Of a stretch of 24,888 nucleotides of DNA, positions 10,001 to 16,900 are shown in pieces. The stretch spans positions 347,501-372,388 of the forward strand of contig CAJNDS010002548.1 of the NCBI GenBank assembly GCA_905221605.1. Direction: 5' to 3'. The notes beneath the pieces are model-generated. The model was not told the origin of the DNA. It ran no database searches and saw only the letters and a list, made by a program, of their open reading frames with translations. Every line of letters begins with the position of its first letter. The first letter of the stretch is position 1. Source of the stretch: Symbiodinium natans. Taxonomy: Eukaryota; Sar; Dinophyceae; Suessiales; Symbiodiniaceae. Both the position numbers and the translations under genes were made by a program.

Positions 10001-11984
10001 TATTTAAAATTAACTGGGAATCGAGCCATTTTTCCCGAATCCTGGGGTACCCCCCACGGAGCCTCCCTGGGACCTTCAAAAAAGCTTTCAGCTTCCTTCA
10101 GACCTTCGAAAGAGCTTCAGAGAGGCCACACAAAGAGAAACGCACTGTTTTGGAGTAATTTTTGGCTTCAACCACGATTTAGCAAGGCCAGACAAGAAAA
10201 ACGCACTGTTCCCGAGTAATTTTTAGCTCCAAGGCCTTTGGCTGGCCACGAGTAGCAAGGCCAGACAAAGAAAAACACGCTGTTCCCGAGTAATTTTTGG
10301 CTCCAAGGCCTTTGGCTGGCCACAAGCACTCGAGGGTCCATTTTTTGATCCGGGTTTGACTGGGGCTTAGGGTGGCTTCCCCTCTCCTGGGCTACCCCAC
10401 AGGAAAGCTACAATTCCAGAAAATGAGGGGGTAATTTCCGCTATATAAAATCTATTTAAAATTAACTGGGAATCGAGCCATTTTTCCCGAATCCTGGGGT
10501 ACCCCCCACGGAGCCTCCCTGGGACCTTCAAAAAAGCTTTCAGCCTCCTTCAGACCTTCGAAAGAGCTTCAGAGAGGCCACACAAAGAGAAACGCACCGT
10601 TTTGGAGTAATTTTTGGCTTCCACCACGGTTTAGCAAGGCCAGACAAAGAAAAACGCGCTGTTCCCGAGTAATTTTTGGCTCCAAGGCCTTTGGCTGGCC
10701 ACGAGCACTCGAGGGTCCATTTTTTGATCCGGGTTTGACTGGGGCTTAGGGTGGCTTCCCCTCTCCTGGGCTACCCCACAGGAAAGCTACAATTCCAGAA
10801 AATGAGGGGTAATTTCCGCTATATAAAATCTATTTAAAATTAACTGGGAATCGAGCCATTTTTCCCGAATCCTGGGGTACCCCCCACGGAGCCTCCCTGG
10901 GACCTTCAAAAAAGCTTTCAGCTTCCTTCAGACCTTCGAAAGAGCTTCAGAGAGGCCACACAAAGAGAAACGCACTGTTTTGGAGTAATTTTTGGCTTCA
11001 ACCACGATTTAGCAAGGCCAGACAAGAAAAACGCACTGTTCCCGAGTAATTTTTAGCTCCAAGGCCTTTGGCTGGCCACGAGTAGCAAGGCCAGACAAAG
11101 AAAAACACGCTGTTCCCGAGTAATTTTTGGCTCCAAGGCCTTTGGCTGGCCACAAGCACTCGAGGGTCCATTTTTTGATCCGGGTTTGACTGGGGCTTAG
11201 GGTGGCTTCCCCTCTCCTGGGCTACCCCACAGGAAAGCTACAATTCCAGAAAATGAGGGGGTAATTTCCGCTATATAAAATCTATTTAAAATTAACTGGG
11301 AATCGAGCCATTTTTCCCGAATCCTGGGGCACCCCCCACGGAGCCTCCCTGGGACCTTCAAAAAAGCTTTCAGCCTCCTTCAGACCTTCGAAAGAGCTTC
11401 AGAGAGGCCACACAAAGAGAAACGCACCGTTTTGGAGTAATTTTTGGCTTCCACCACGGTTTAGCAAGGCCAGACAAGGAAAACGCGCTGTTCCCGAGTA
11501 ATTTTTGGCTCCAAGGCCTTTGGCTGGCCACGAGCACTCGAGGGTCCATTTTCTGATCCGGGTTTGATGTCAGGGTTTTGCGGGCGTTAAATAACTCTTG
11601 TATTAGTACTGACAGTACTGTCTATAGAAATATTAACGAATATTTGTATACAGACATGCACTTACCTGTAAATGGCTGTAATTATATTCTATAATTACCA
11701 TTTACCTCTAGGTAAGACTAGAAGGTCATTTGTTTACATTCCCGTCAAGGTGTGTTACGCTCCTGTACGTGAGAAGGCTTAAGCTGAGCACTCAGGCTTA
11801 AGCTTAGAGTTTAGGGTTTCGGGTTTCAGGGTTTGGGGTTTGGGGTTTAGGGTGTAGGGTGTAGGGTGTATAGGGTTCCCTAAGCCTTCAACCCCCTGCA
11901 CTAAGTAACCCTCAACGTGAGTTGAAGCCTGGAGGCCCACCGAATCCAGGTGGCGGCCTTTCAACAGTTCTTGGAGATTTCCAG
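4028..11984 (+). CDS. Candidate split gene, PDK/BCKDK-family mitochondrial protein kinase, N-terminal part (8 exons)
   Basis: Eight islands join in one frame: 4028-4071, 5620-5685, 6548-6629, 7159-7224, 7739-7759, 7930-7976, 8317-8365 and 11950-11984. The family phosphorylates the E1 subunit of mitochondrial 2-oxoacid dehydrogenases with a GHKL-type ATPase domain. The product begins with an Arg/Leu-rich leader typical of mitochondrial import. It then shows R-R-F..E-D-V-A-T-Y-A, K-P-T-P-M-N-L, F-L-S-N-E..V-R-Y-A-E-R-I, A-P, W-E-S-I, and F-Q-Q-F-L-E-I. These match, in order and spacing, the family's N-terminal helical domain: E-(D/E)-V..(Y/F)A, P-x-P-x-S-L, F-L-x-x-E-L-P-x-R-x-A-x-R, L-P, W-Y-x-x-S-F, and F...L..I..RH. 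From the M-N-L leucine to F-L is 18 residues and from A-P to W is 14, as I recall for family members. The ATPase domain (N-box, D-x-G-G-G) was not found, so the gene may continue beyond 11984 or be broken. Acceptors are AG|G except one AG|T. Five of eight exon ends use GC, two use GT in the model, and one (11984) is GC with no partner found. Phases were chosen after seeing the frames, so independent support is needed. Confidence 0.5.
4568..4706. repeat. Cluster of 26-bp repeats in mixed orientation
   Basis: Five copies of a CTCCTTATTGGGCAxAGGCxCxCCTC-like unit lie in order +, -, -, +, +. The central pair forms 29-base arms (4607-4635 and 4655-4683) with only two mismatches and a 19-base spacer, so a strong hairpin is possible. 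It lies inside intron 1 of the kinase-like gene. Confidence 0.8.
4762..5113. repeat. Telomere-like tracts of both orientations, with GCCCTAAA octamers
   Basis: TTTAGGG units at 4762-4806 are followed by a unique stretch (4810-4915, open on + but unassigned). CCCTAAAA-type units follow, then about eight GCCCTAAA octamers near 5012-5068, then perfect heptamers. All within intron 1. Confidence 0.85.
5216..5270. repeat. Telomere-like tract, TTTAGGG orientation
   Basis: About seven units with TTTGGGG and TTCAGG variants. The upstream unique piece (5114-5215) holds a possible 26-base exon at 5152-5177 (GACAG|G to CAGG|GTTTGG) that also fits the phase of exon 2 but is not needed. Confidence 0.85.
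5438..5606. repeat. CCCCTAAA octamers then CCCTAAA heptamers
   Basis: About nine CCCCTAAA octamers (to about 5514) are followed by about eleven CCCTAAA heptamers that stop 14 bases before exon 2. This is the second octamer block in the window. Confidence 0.9.
5620..5685 (+). CDS. Kinase-like gene exon 2
   Basis: Acceptor CCCGAG|G. 21 codons read L-P-T-P-T-R-R-F-A-A-L-A-E-D-V-A-T-Y-A-R-L; third positions are nearly all G/C. It ends with two bases before a GC donor (CTTGG|GCTCGG). R-R-F..L-x-E-D-V..Y-A is the usual opening of the PDK/BCKDK domain. The minus strand is also open. Confidence 0.5.
5691..5770. repeat. Telomere-like tract, TTTAGGG orientation
   Basis: It begins about six bases after exon 2 ends, so almost the whole start of intron 2 is repeat. 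Variants are TTTGGGG and TTCGGGG. Confidence 0.9.
5771..6283. other. Unique intronic stretch with short direct repeats
   Basis: No coding frame stands out. Near 6200-6280 the motif GGCAAGGTC(A)T(A) recurs four times at 20-25 base spacing. Confidence 0.5.
6284..6546. repeat. Telomere-like array with a 120-bp internal duplication
   Basis: Mostly CCCTAAA with CCCTAGA and CGCCAAACC variants. The variant series recurs in the same order about 110-120 bases apart, so blocks of units and not single units were copied. The array runs to within two bases of the acceptor of exon 3. Confidence 0.85.
6548..6629 (+). CDS. Kinase-like gene exon 3
   Basis: Acceptor CCCCAG|G directly after the telomere-like array. 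The first base completes a Gly codon from exon 2. 27 codons follow: N-M-K-P-T-P-M-N-L, then S-S-W-L-S-E-L-V-E-P-V-Q-I-A-R-L-A-F. Third positions are mostly G/C. The GT donor (CTTC|GTTTCT) leaves phase 0. K-P-T-P-M-N-L matches the family's x-P-x-P-x-S-L element before an amphipathic helix. An open minus-strand frame also exists. Confidence 0.55.
6638..6785. repeat. Telomere-like tract, TTTAGGG orientation, degenerate
   Basis: It includes TTTTAGGGG, TTTCGGG and TTTGGGG variants and starts within ten bases of the exon 3 donor. The following unique stretch (6786-6905) is open in several frames but does not fit the kinase model. Confidence 0.85.
6935..7130. repeat. Degenerate telomere-like tract, CCCTAAA orientation
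   Basis: CCCTGAA, CCCTACA and CTCCTAAA variants, with one TTTAGGG pair inserted near 7021-7035. Part of intron 3. Confidence 0.85.
7159..7224 (+). CDS. Kinase-like gene exon 4
   Basis: Acceptor GCAGGAAG|T. 22 codons in phase 0 read F-L-S-N-E-M-L-V-R-Y-A-E-R-I-R-S-I-D-A-P-A-A, then a GT donor (GCG|GTGTAG). This is the clearest family element: F-L-x-x-E-L-P-x-R-x-A-x-R-I..L..LP, with Leu replacing the usual Pro after E-x. Read through instead of spliced, the frame meets TAG at 7228. Confidence 0.55.
7256..7405. repeat. Telomere-like tract, CCCTAAA orientation
   Basis: About 20 units with CCCGAAA, CCCAAAA and CCCTAAG variants. Part of intron 4. Confidence 0.9.
7505..7680. repeat. 9-mer variant block, CCCTATAAA
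   Basis: About 15 units of CCCTATAAA or CCCTATAAG (a few CCCTGTAAA and CCCGATAAA) sit between normal heptamer tracts. The nonamer keeps a minus-strand frame open as Gly-Phe-Ile repeats, which is a period effect. Confidence 0.9.
7739..7759 (+). CDS. Kinase-like gene exon 5, 21-nt microexon
   Basis: It is preceded by the best acceptor in the gene (GTTCTTCTGCTTTACAG|G). Seven codons read V-L-G-V-T-G-K. The GC donor is GGAAG|GCTTCC. Including it gives 14 residues between A-P (exon 4) and the Trp of exon 6, the spacing I recall for family members. Confidence 0.45.
7775..7905. repeat. Perfect CCCTAAA array filling intron 5
   Basis: About 16 near-perfect heptamers make up most of the 170-base intron between exons 5 and 6. 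Confidence 0.95.
7930..7976 (+). CDS. Kinase-like gene exon 6
   Basis: Acceptor GCAAG|G. Phase 0: E-S-L-P-E-W-E-S-I-A-E-L-V-E-A plus two bases. The Trp and the following S-x-x-x-L fit the family's W-Y-x-x-S-F-x-x-L helix. The end is uncertain: a GC donor at 7977 fits exon 7, but the frame stays open to about 8014. Confidence 0.45.
8029..8275. repeat. Degenerate TTTAGGG tracts and a 27-bp direct repeat
   Basis: TTTAGGG, TTAGGG and TTTAGGGG units are mixed. CCCAGAAGATT(T)CG.TTCT.GGGTTAC occurs at about 8001-8027 and again at 8101-8127. Confidence 0.8.
8317..8365 (+). CDS. Kinase-like gene exon 7 (less certain)
   Basis: Acceptor GTGTAG|G. 16 codons read T-R-P-L-S-L-D-P-T-S-K-D-P-Q-F-G. The GT donor (TTGGG|GTTAGGG) lies in the telomere-like tract itself. 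It matches the variable Pro/Asp-rich loop between the Trp helix and the next Phe helix only in length and character. The minus strand also offers a 20-codon frame ending in TAA. Confidence 0.33.
8364..8488. repeat. Telomere-like tract, TTTAGGG orientation
   Basis: Degenerate TTAGGG and TTTGGGG units, then about nine perfect TTTAGGG units. It forms the start of the intron that holds the satellite block. Confidence 0.9.
8489..8619. other. Unique stretch left of the satellite block
   Basis: All three plus-strand frames are open for 25-50 codons, so coding cannot be judged. Nothing recognised. Confidence 0.3.
8620..8641. repeat. Near-perfect palindrome at the left edge of the satellite block
   Basis: GACGCTTAAG and CTTAAGCGTC are perfect 10-base arms around TT. 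A related CTTAAG-based hairpin lies at the right edge. Confidence 0.85.
8647..8770 (+). repeat. Left terminal direct repeat with two hairpins
   Basis: About 124 bp, matching 11607-11727 in direct orientation. Hairpin 1: GTGAATG (8711-8717), bulge GCT, GTAATTATG, loop TTC, CATAATTAC, CATTTAC (to 8748). Hairpin 2: ACTT-CTAG (8747-8754), loop GTAAGA, CTAG-A-AAGT (to 8769); the two share two bases. It contains AG|GTAAG, identical to a consensus 5' splice site. Confidence 0.8.
8780..11570 (+). repeat. Higher-order satellite: three A/B dimers of about 830 bp plus partial units
   Basis: The shared block starting AGGGTCCATTTT occurs at 9051, 9503, 9882, 10333, 10712, 11163 and 11541, giving alternating spacings of 452, 379, 451, 379, 451 and 378. 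A units (about 452) carry an extra 73-bp copy of the GGCCAGACAA...GGCTGGCCACGAG segment; B units (about 379) lack it. A and B also differ consistently (CAGCTTCC versus CAGCCTCC, CGCACTGTT versus CGCACCGTT, AACCACGATT versus CACCACGGTT). The leftmost 270 bp is a more divergent partial unit. Each unit has TATATAAAAT and ATTTAAAATTAA elements. No coding frame was seen. Confidence 0.95.
11607..11727 (+). repeat. Right terminal direct repeat with covarying hairpins
   Basis: It matches 8647-8770. Hairpin 1: GTAAATG (11668-11674), GCT, GTAATTATA, TTC, TATAATTAC, CATTTAC (to 11705). Hairpin 2: ACCT-CTAG (11704-11711), GTAAGA, CTAG-A-AGGT (to 11726). A perfect 12-base palindrome, GACAGTACTGTC, lies at 11611-11622 and is absent from the left copy. 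Confidence 0.8.
11778..11803. repeat. Imperfect hairpin at the right edge of the satellite block
   Basis: CTTAAGCTGAG and CTCAGGCTTAAG pair with one extra G. With 8620-8641 it gives CTTAAG-type hairpins at both edges. A telomere-like TTTAGGG tract with GTGTAGG variants follows to about 11870. Confidence 0.6.
11950..11984 (+). CDS. Kinase-like gene exon 8 (least certain)
   Basis: Acceptor AATCCAG|G. Phase 0: V-A-A-F-Q-Q-F-L-E-I-S plus two bases before a GC site (TCCAG|GCTGCC). This fits the F-x-x-x-L-x-x-I helix that precedes the R-H element in the family. All three frames and part of the minus strand are open here, so the phase match is the main support. Confidence 0.33.
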
Positions 11985-12059
11985 GCTGCCTGGTCATGTG
12001 TTTAGGGTTGATGGTTTAGGGTTTAGGGATTCCCTAAACCGTTTACCCTGAACCGTCGA

Positions 12060-13390
12060 CCCAAATCCCTGAAGCCTCAAAGCCGAGCCCGAAGGCCGGA
12101 ATCCGCAATCGGCCATGCGTAAACCCGAGATTCTAAGGGGCTACGCCCAGGGGCGGGCAACGCCCCCACAGGAGTAGCAGGCAGAGGCATGGCAGCTCCC
12201 AAAGCAAAACCCCTCCCCCCCTCCCCCCACGAGCTGCTGATGCTGCCGATGCTCGCCCCCCGGATCCCCAAGGAGAAACGAAGCCTCGATGATGCGCACC
12301 CCTGGCCCCCGCCCGGCCGCGCATCATGAGCATCAGCGGCTCCGGCCTCCAGGCATGCGTGGCTGATGGGGGCATATGCCGGCCTCAACACGGAAATGTC
12401 CGCAACAGCACGAAAACCACGGTATTTGCAGCGTTTTCTGCGTTTTCCAAGCTCGCAGCCGCATCCGAAACCCGAGACCCAACCCGCTGATGCTCATGAT
12501 GCGCGCTCTTGTGGGGGTCCTTTGGGGTGGCCGATGCCCCCCAAAAAACATCAACAACGCGTCTTCGGCAGAAGTTAAACATAGAGTCAATGATGCTCTC
12601 CTTTGGGACCCCCCGTGAGGCACCCAAAAAATGCGTCCAGGAACCAAATTTCGGTGGGGAATAGCGCGTTTTTCGTGATGAAAAAAGGTACCTAAAACAT
12701 CCCGCCGCCGTGGAAACCGTACCCTATTTTTTGTTAAAGTTAGCGTTTCGCCTAGGCGGCAGACCTATTTTGGGAGTTTTTGGAAAGGCGTGATTTCGTA
12801 TGTCGTTTTTACGAAACGTTGGGTTTTTGCAAGATTTTGGGGTCATTTTGTTGTTGGGGCCTTTGAGCGCTATGGGACTTTCCTTTGCTGTGTGTGCAGT
12901 CGTGACGCGAGTCTCACAGCTTTGCTGTGTGCATGCGCGGCAAACACTGTAATTTGCGATGTTTTCATGCATTTCTGCCAAGACAGCCTCTGCAGCTGTT
13001 TTTTTGGAGGCTTGCATTTCCGAAAACGCATTTGCCAAATTTCAGGACTTTGACGGTTTTTGTGGGACGTGTGTTGGGCATGGTCGCGAAAGGCTGGACG
13101 CTTGTGACAGATTTTCTTCTTCCACATCCTTGTGCAGTATGTTGTACAAAGAGGCGAAAACGCTGTAAATACCAGTGTTTTGGGCATGCATGCAATATGA
13201 ATGACGTTCTTATCCACCCCCCCACCCCCACCCCCCCCACCCACCCCCCCCACCCCCCTCCCAAGAAAAGTAGCAGAAACCAGGTACGGTTACACCGCCG
13301 TATGCTAAAGCATGAAGACCTTCGGAAGCCGAATTTGGAGCCGGATGTCGGCGAGCCAACCGGATCGGCGGCGTAGGGGTGCCGTCCCAT
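12060..13390. other. Unique 1.3-kb region, no gene identified
   Basis: It has many short open frames in all six readings, none with a recognisable domain or convincing codon bias. The left part (12060-12620) is GC-rich and holds a perfect inverted repeat. The right part (12720-13170) is T-rich on +. A C-rich run of CCCCCCAC units lies at 13216-13262. Confidence 0.5.
12318..12505. repeat. 22-bp perfect inverted repeat with 144-bp spacer
   Basis: Arms at 12318-12339 and 12484-12505 are exact reverse complements; their core is CATCATGAGCATCAGC. Weaker similarity continues outside the arms (runs of CCCCC then GCGC). This could mark the ends of a small element or two inverted copies of a dispersed repeat. 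No flanking target duplication was found. Confidence 0.8.
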
Positions 13391-13396
13391 AGCTAA

Positions 13397-13418
13397 AGCT
13401 AGGGCTTCCGCCCTAGCT
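13397..13418. repeat. Short perfect hairpin beside a telomere-like tract
   Basis: AGCTAGGGC and GCCCTAGCT are perfect 9-base arms around TTCC. A CCCTAAA array begins at the right arm and runs to about 13488. Confidence 0.8.
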
Positions 13419-13525
13419 AAACCCTAAACCCTAAACCCTAAACCCTAAACCCTAAACCCTAAACCCTAAACCCTAAACCCTAAACCCTAGACTTAAGAGC
13501 CTCCGGCTCAGGCCGCCGACCCGAG

Positions 13526-13612
13526 AGGCCAAATTCCGAACAATCGGGCGCCAACCCTCATTGAAATTCCGAGCAATTGGCAGCAACCCTTCGGCATTCC
13601 GAACAAGTGGCA
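13526..13612. repeat. 30-bp minisatellite, three units
   Basis: On the minus strand ATTGTTCGGAAT-type cores recur every 30 bases with GGGTTG-like tails. The period encodes a 10-residue repeat (I/V-(A/V)-R-N), probably incidental. Confidence 0.65.
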
Positions 13613-13903
13613 CAGGGTTTAGGGTCCTAGGGTTGCAGGGCAGGGGTTTAGGGGTCAGGGCCCAGGGTTTAGGGTTCAGGGTTGAATTTGGCCCAGGGGC
13701 TTTGGGGGACAAGAATATAGTATCTTCCGATGGCTAGGTGTTGCTATTGTTGCGTGTTCCTAGGGTTTATGGATTGGGTGAGCTTTATGTTTTCGTAATG
13801 TTCAGGGATTCTTTGGGCGCCAACTAGTGAATGCTTGAACCCTAGGCCCTAAACTCTACACCCCTAAACCTGAAACCCGACACCCTAATCCCTAAACCGC
13901 CAG

Positions 13904-13961
13904 GAAGAAAGACTTTTCGGTGGAGATGTGCAAGCCCGTCATCAAGGCTGTGCAGGCCTTG
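13904..13961 (+). CDS. Second gene, exon 1 of the model
   Basis: Acceptor CCGCCAG|G right after CCCTAAACC. 19 codons (K-K-D-F-S-V-E-M-C-K-P-V-I-K-A-V-Q-A-L) with about 17 of 20 G/C third positions. Donor CTTG|GTGGGT (or four bases later). Confidence 0.48.
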
Positions 13962-16900
13962 GTGGGTCGGGGTCCCCGCGAGACCCCTTCCACTCCGGGT
14001 TTATGGTTCTAGGGGTAGGTTAGGGTTTAGGGCTTAGGGGTTTAGGGGGTTGAGGGTTTTCCGGGGTTTAGGGGTAGGGTTTTAGGTTTGGGGGTTCGGT
14101 GTAAGGTTCAGGGGTTTATGGTTTCATACACTACACCCGAGGCGGTTATAGTGTGTCAGTGAATTAAGTAAAGGGACCTTTGTAAGTACCTGCTACAGAG
14201 GGGGTGCTCGGATTCCTTGTTAACGGGAAATCAAACGCGCCATGCATCCCTAAACCCTAAACCTGCCCTAAACCTTAAACCCTAAACCCTAAGCCCTAAA
14301 CCCTAAACCCTAAACCCTAAACCCTAAACCCTAAACCCTAAACCCTAAACCCTAAACCCTAGACCCTAGACCCTAGACCCTAAACCCTAAACCCTAAACC
14401 CTAAACCCCAAACCCCAAACCCCAAACCCAGCAGCCTGGGACAGCCAGGGCCCTCGGGCTGTTGACCTGGAAGTCCGCCCAAGAGGTACCCAACATTGTG
14501 CAGTTACAGAACACACGGAAAGGGCCTGGACCGGCGAGCGTAGCAACCCGCGCTTTGACCGGCCGGTCCCAGGACCCTTATCACAGTATTACAGAGAACA
14601 CACACAGCTGCGGCATGTTGATCAGCAGCCTGGGACAGCTAGGGCCCTCGGGCCTTTCTGTTGTTTAGTCGACGCAAGCTGCTGCAGCAGCCGCCGCTGC
14701 TGCTGCCACTACGGATGGGGATCCGGCCTACCTGGAAGCTCTGCACCTATGGCGGCAGGAGCTGGATGCCTGGCGGGCCAGGGAGGGAGTGGAGCCTTTG
14801 CCGGCTGCTCGCATGGGTCCGCCTTCGCCTCCTCCTCAAGCTTCGCCTCCGGCGCCAGCCATGGTGAGGGCTCTGTGGCACACGGCGATGCCGGTACGGG
14901 CGCCGGTGCAGCCACAGATGATGCCGCCTGAAAGGCCACCGATGATAGCGCCTGAAAGGGCACCACAGCAGCCACCTTGGCCCGTGCAGGTCGCAGTGGC
15001 ACGTTTGCGCTTCCTGCCTCCTCCTCCACAGCCGCTGACTGCTCGAACGCTCGCCGGTTTCTTTTTAAACGATATCCGTGCCGCTTAGCTTGCCGCAACA
15101 GCTGTGTCTTTGATGCAATATACTGGGTCGATGTGGAAATTGTCCCGCAAGACGGAAGTTATCCCAATCGCTGTGCCCCGCGGGACCGCTGCAAAACTGC
15201 GATACCATGTCACAAGCCATGAAACAGAAGTTGAGATCTCTCTGGCATATGTGGCGTTACTCGCCCTAGTGCCTTAATGGGCTGGGTGTCGATCGGTCAC
15301 GAATTATGGAGCCCCGCAGCCCCAAAAAAGAAACAATGAGCACAACTCACAACCTTCGCCGATTTGTTGCCGTGGTTTTCGGTGGTGTGAGGTCCGAATC
15401 TGTTTTGAAAACGTGGCTCTTGAACACCGCTGTGCCCTCGGGGAACCGCCTCTGGAACAACTTCTGCACGCGTGGGGTAACTTCTGTGATAGGGGGGGCT
15501 GGGGTATAACTTCTGACTTGTGGGGACACACCACGCTAGAGCCGCGCACCTTGCTCAGCTCGTTTCATTATATCCATTTTGCCCACTTCCGAGGTCTCGG
15601 AGATGCCCATGTCGCTGCCGCGCACACAAACACACACAAGGCCTCCACAGCAAAAAAAAAGGGGCCTCCGCAGCAACAAAAACAGCGCGCACGGCCTCCA
15701 CAGCAAAAAACAACAAACGTGCAAGGCCTCCACAGCAAAAAAAAGTGCAAGGCCTCCACAGCCAAAAAAAGGCCTCCACAGCAAAAAAGAGAACGTGCAA
15801 GGCCTCCACAGCCAAAAAAAGCACAAGGCCTTCATGGCAAAAAAAGAGAACGCGCAAGGCCTCCACAGCAAGAAAAAAACGCGCAAGGCCTCCACAGCAA
15901 AGAAAAAACGTGCAAGGCCTCCACAGCAAAAAAAGCACAAGGCCTCCACAGCACAAAAACGCGCAAGGACTCCACAGCAAAAAAGCAGGCACAGCAGAAA
16001 AAAAATTCCCCCCGAAACGCTAAGCCCTAAACCCTAAACCCGAAACCCTAAGCCCTGAACCCTAAATTCCCACCCGGCCTGCTTAGGCCGTACCCACCCT
16101 TTTCTAGGGTCCCCCCAACCCCCCCACCCCTTGACGCCCTCGTGGCCTCTTCGCGTGACATGCCGCCCCCGCACACCCCCTGGGTGTGTTGGGGCGCCTT
16201 TTACACATGGTACTTACTGCCGCTGCGCGGCGAGACGCCCTAGACCCTAAACCCTAAACCCTAAACCCCAAACCCCAAACCCTAAACCCGAAACCCTGCA
16301 TCAGGCCGATGACGCCAAGACGAAGAATCACCTCATGCTCGCTGCGAGAGCCCTGCGCAGCCAAAGAGGTCCAAAGCCGTAAACCCTAAACCCTAAACCC
16401 TACAAACCCTTTCAACCCTTAAAACCCTAACGCCTCAACCCTAAGGGGAGTGGAGGAGATCCTCTAAACTCCTCAACCGAACCTGGCTTTCGCCCATGAA
16501 CCCCTTTAAGTGCACCCCTTGCAGCATTTTGGGAAATTGCAAATATTACAAAGAAGACACTGAGCATCTAGAAAAAGGTGCCCAAGGCATGAACACCTTA
16601 TCCCCAAGCCCTGAAGCCCAACCCTAACCCCCAAACCCCAAACCCCAAACCCCAAACCCGAAACCCTAAACCCCAAACCCTAAACTCTAAACCCTGAACC
16701 CTCAACCCCAAACCCTAAACTCTAAACCCTGAAAGAACCCCAAAACCCCGCGTTCCAGGGTCCGACAGCTTCGAGGACCCCTTTACGGTGGAGCTGAACA
16801 AGTTCCTGCCGCCTGGGCGAAACTCCCTAAACACTAATCCCTAATCCCTAAACCCTAATCCCTAAACCCTTTTCCCTAAACCCTTTCCCCCAAACCCTAA

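Noticed and set aside
15413-16030. Lys-rich repeat proteins on + and Leu/Cys-rich ones on -
   Set aside because: All frames are open because the minisatellite unit lacks stop codons; no start context or bias.
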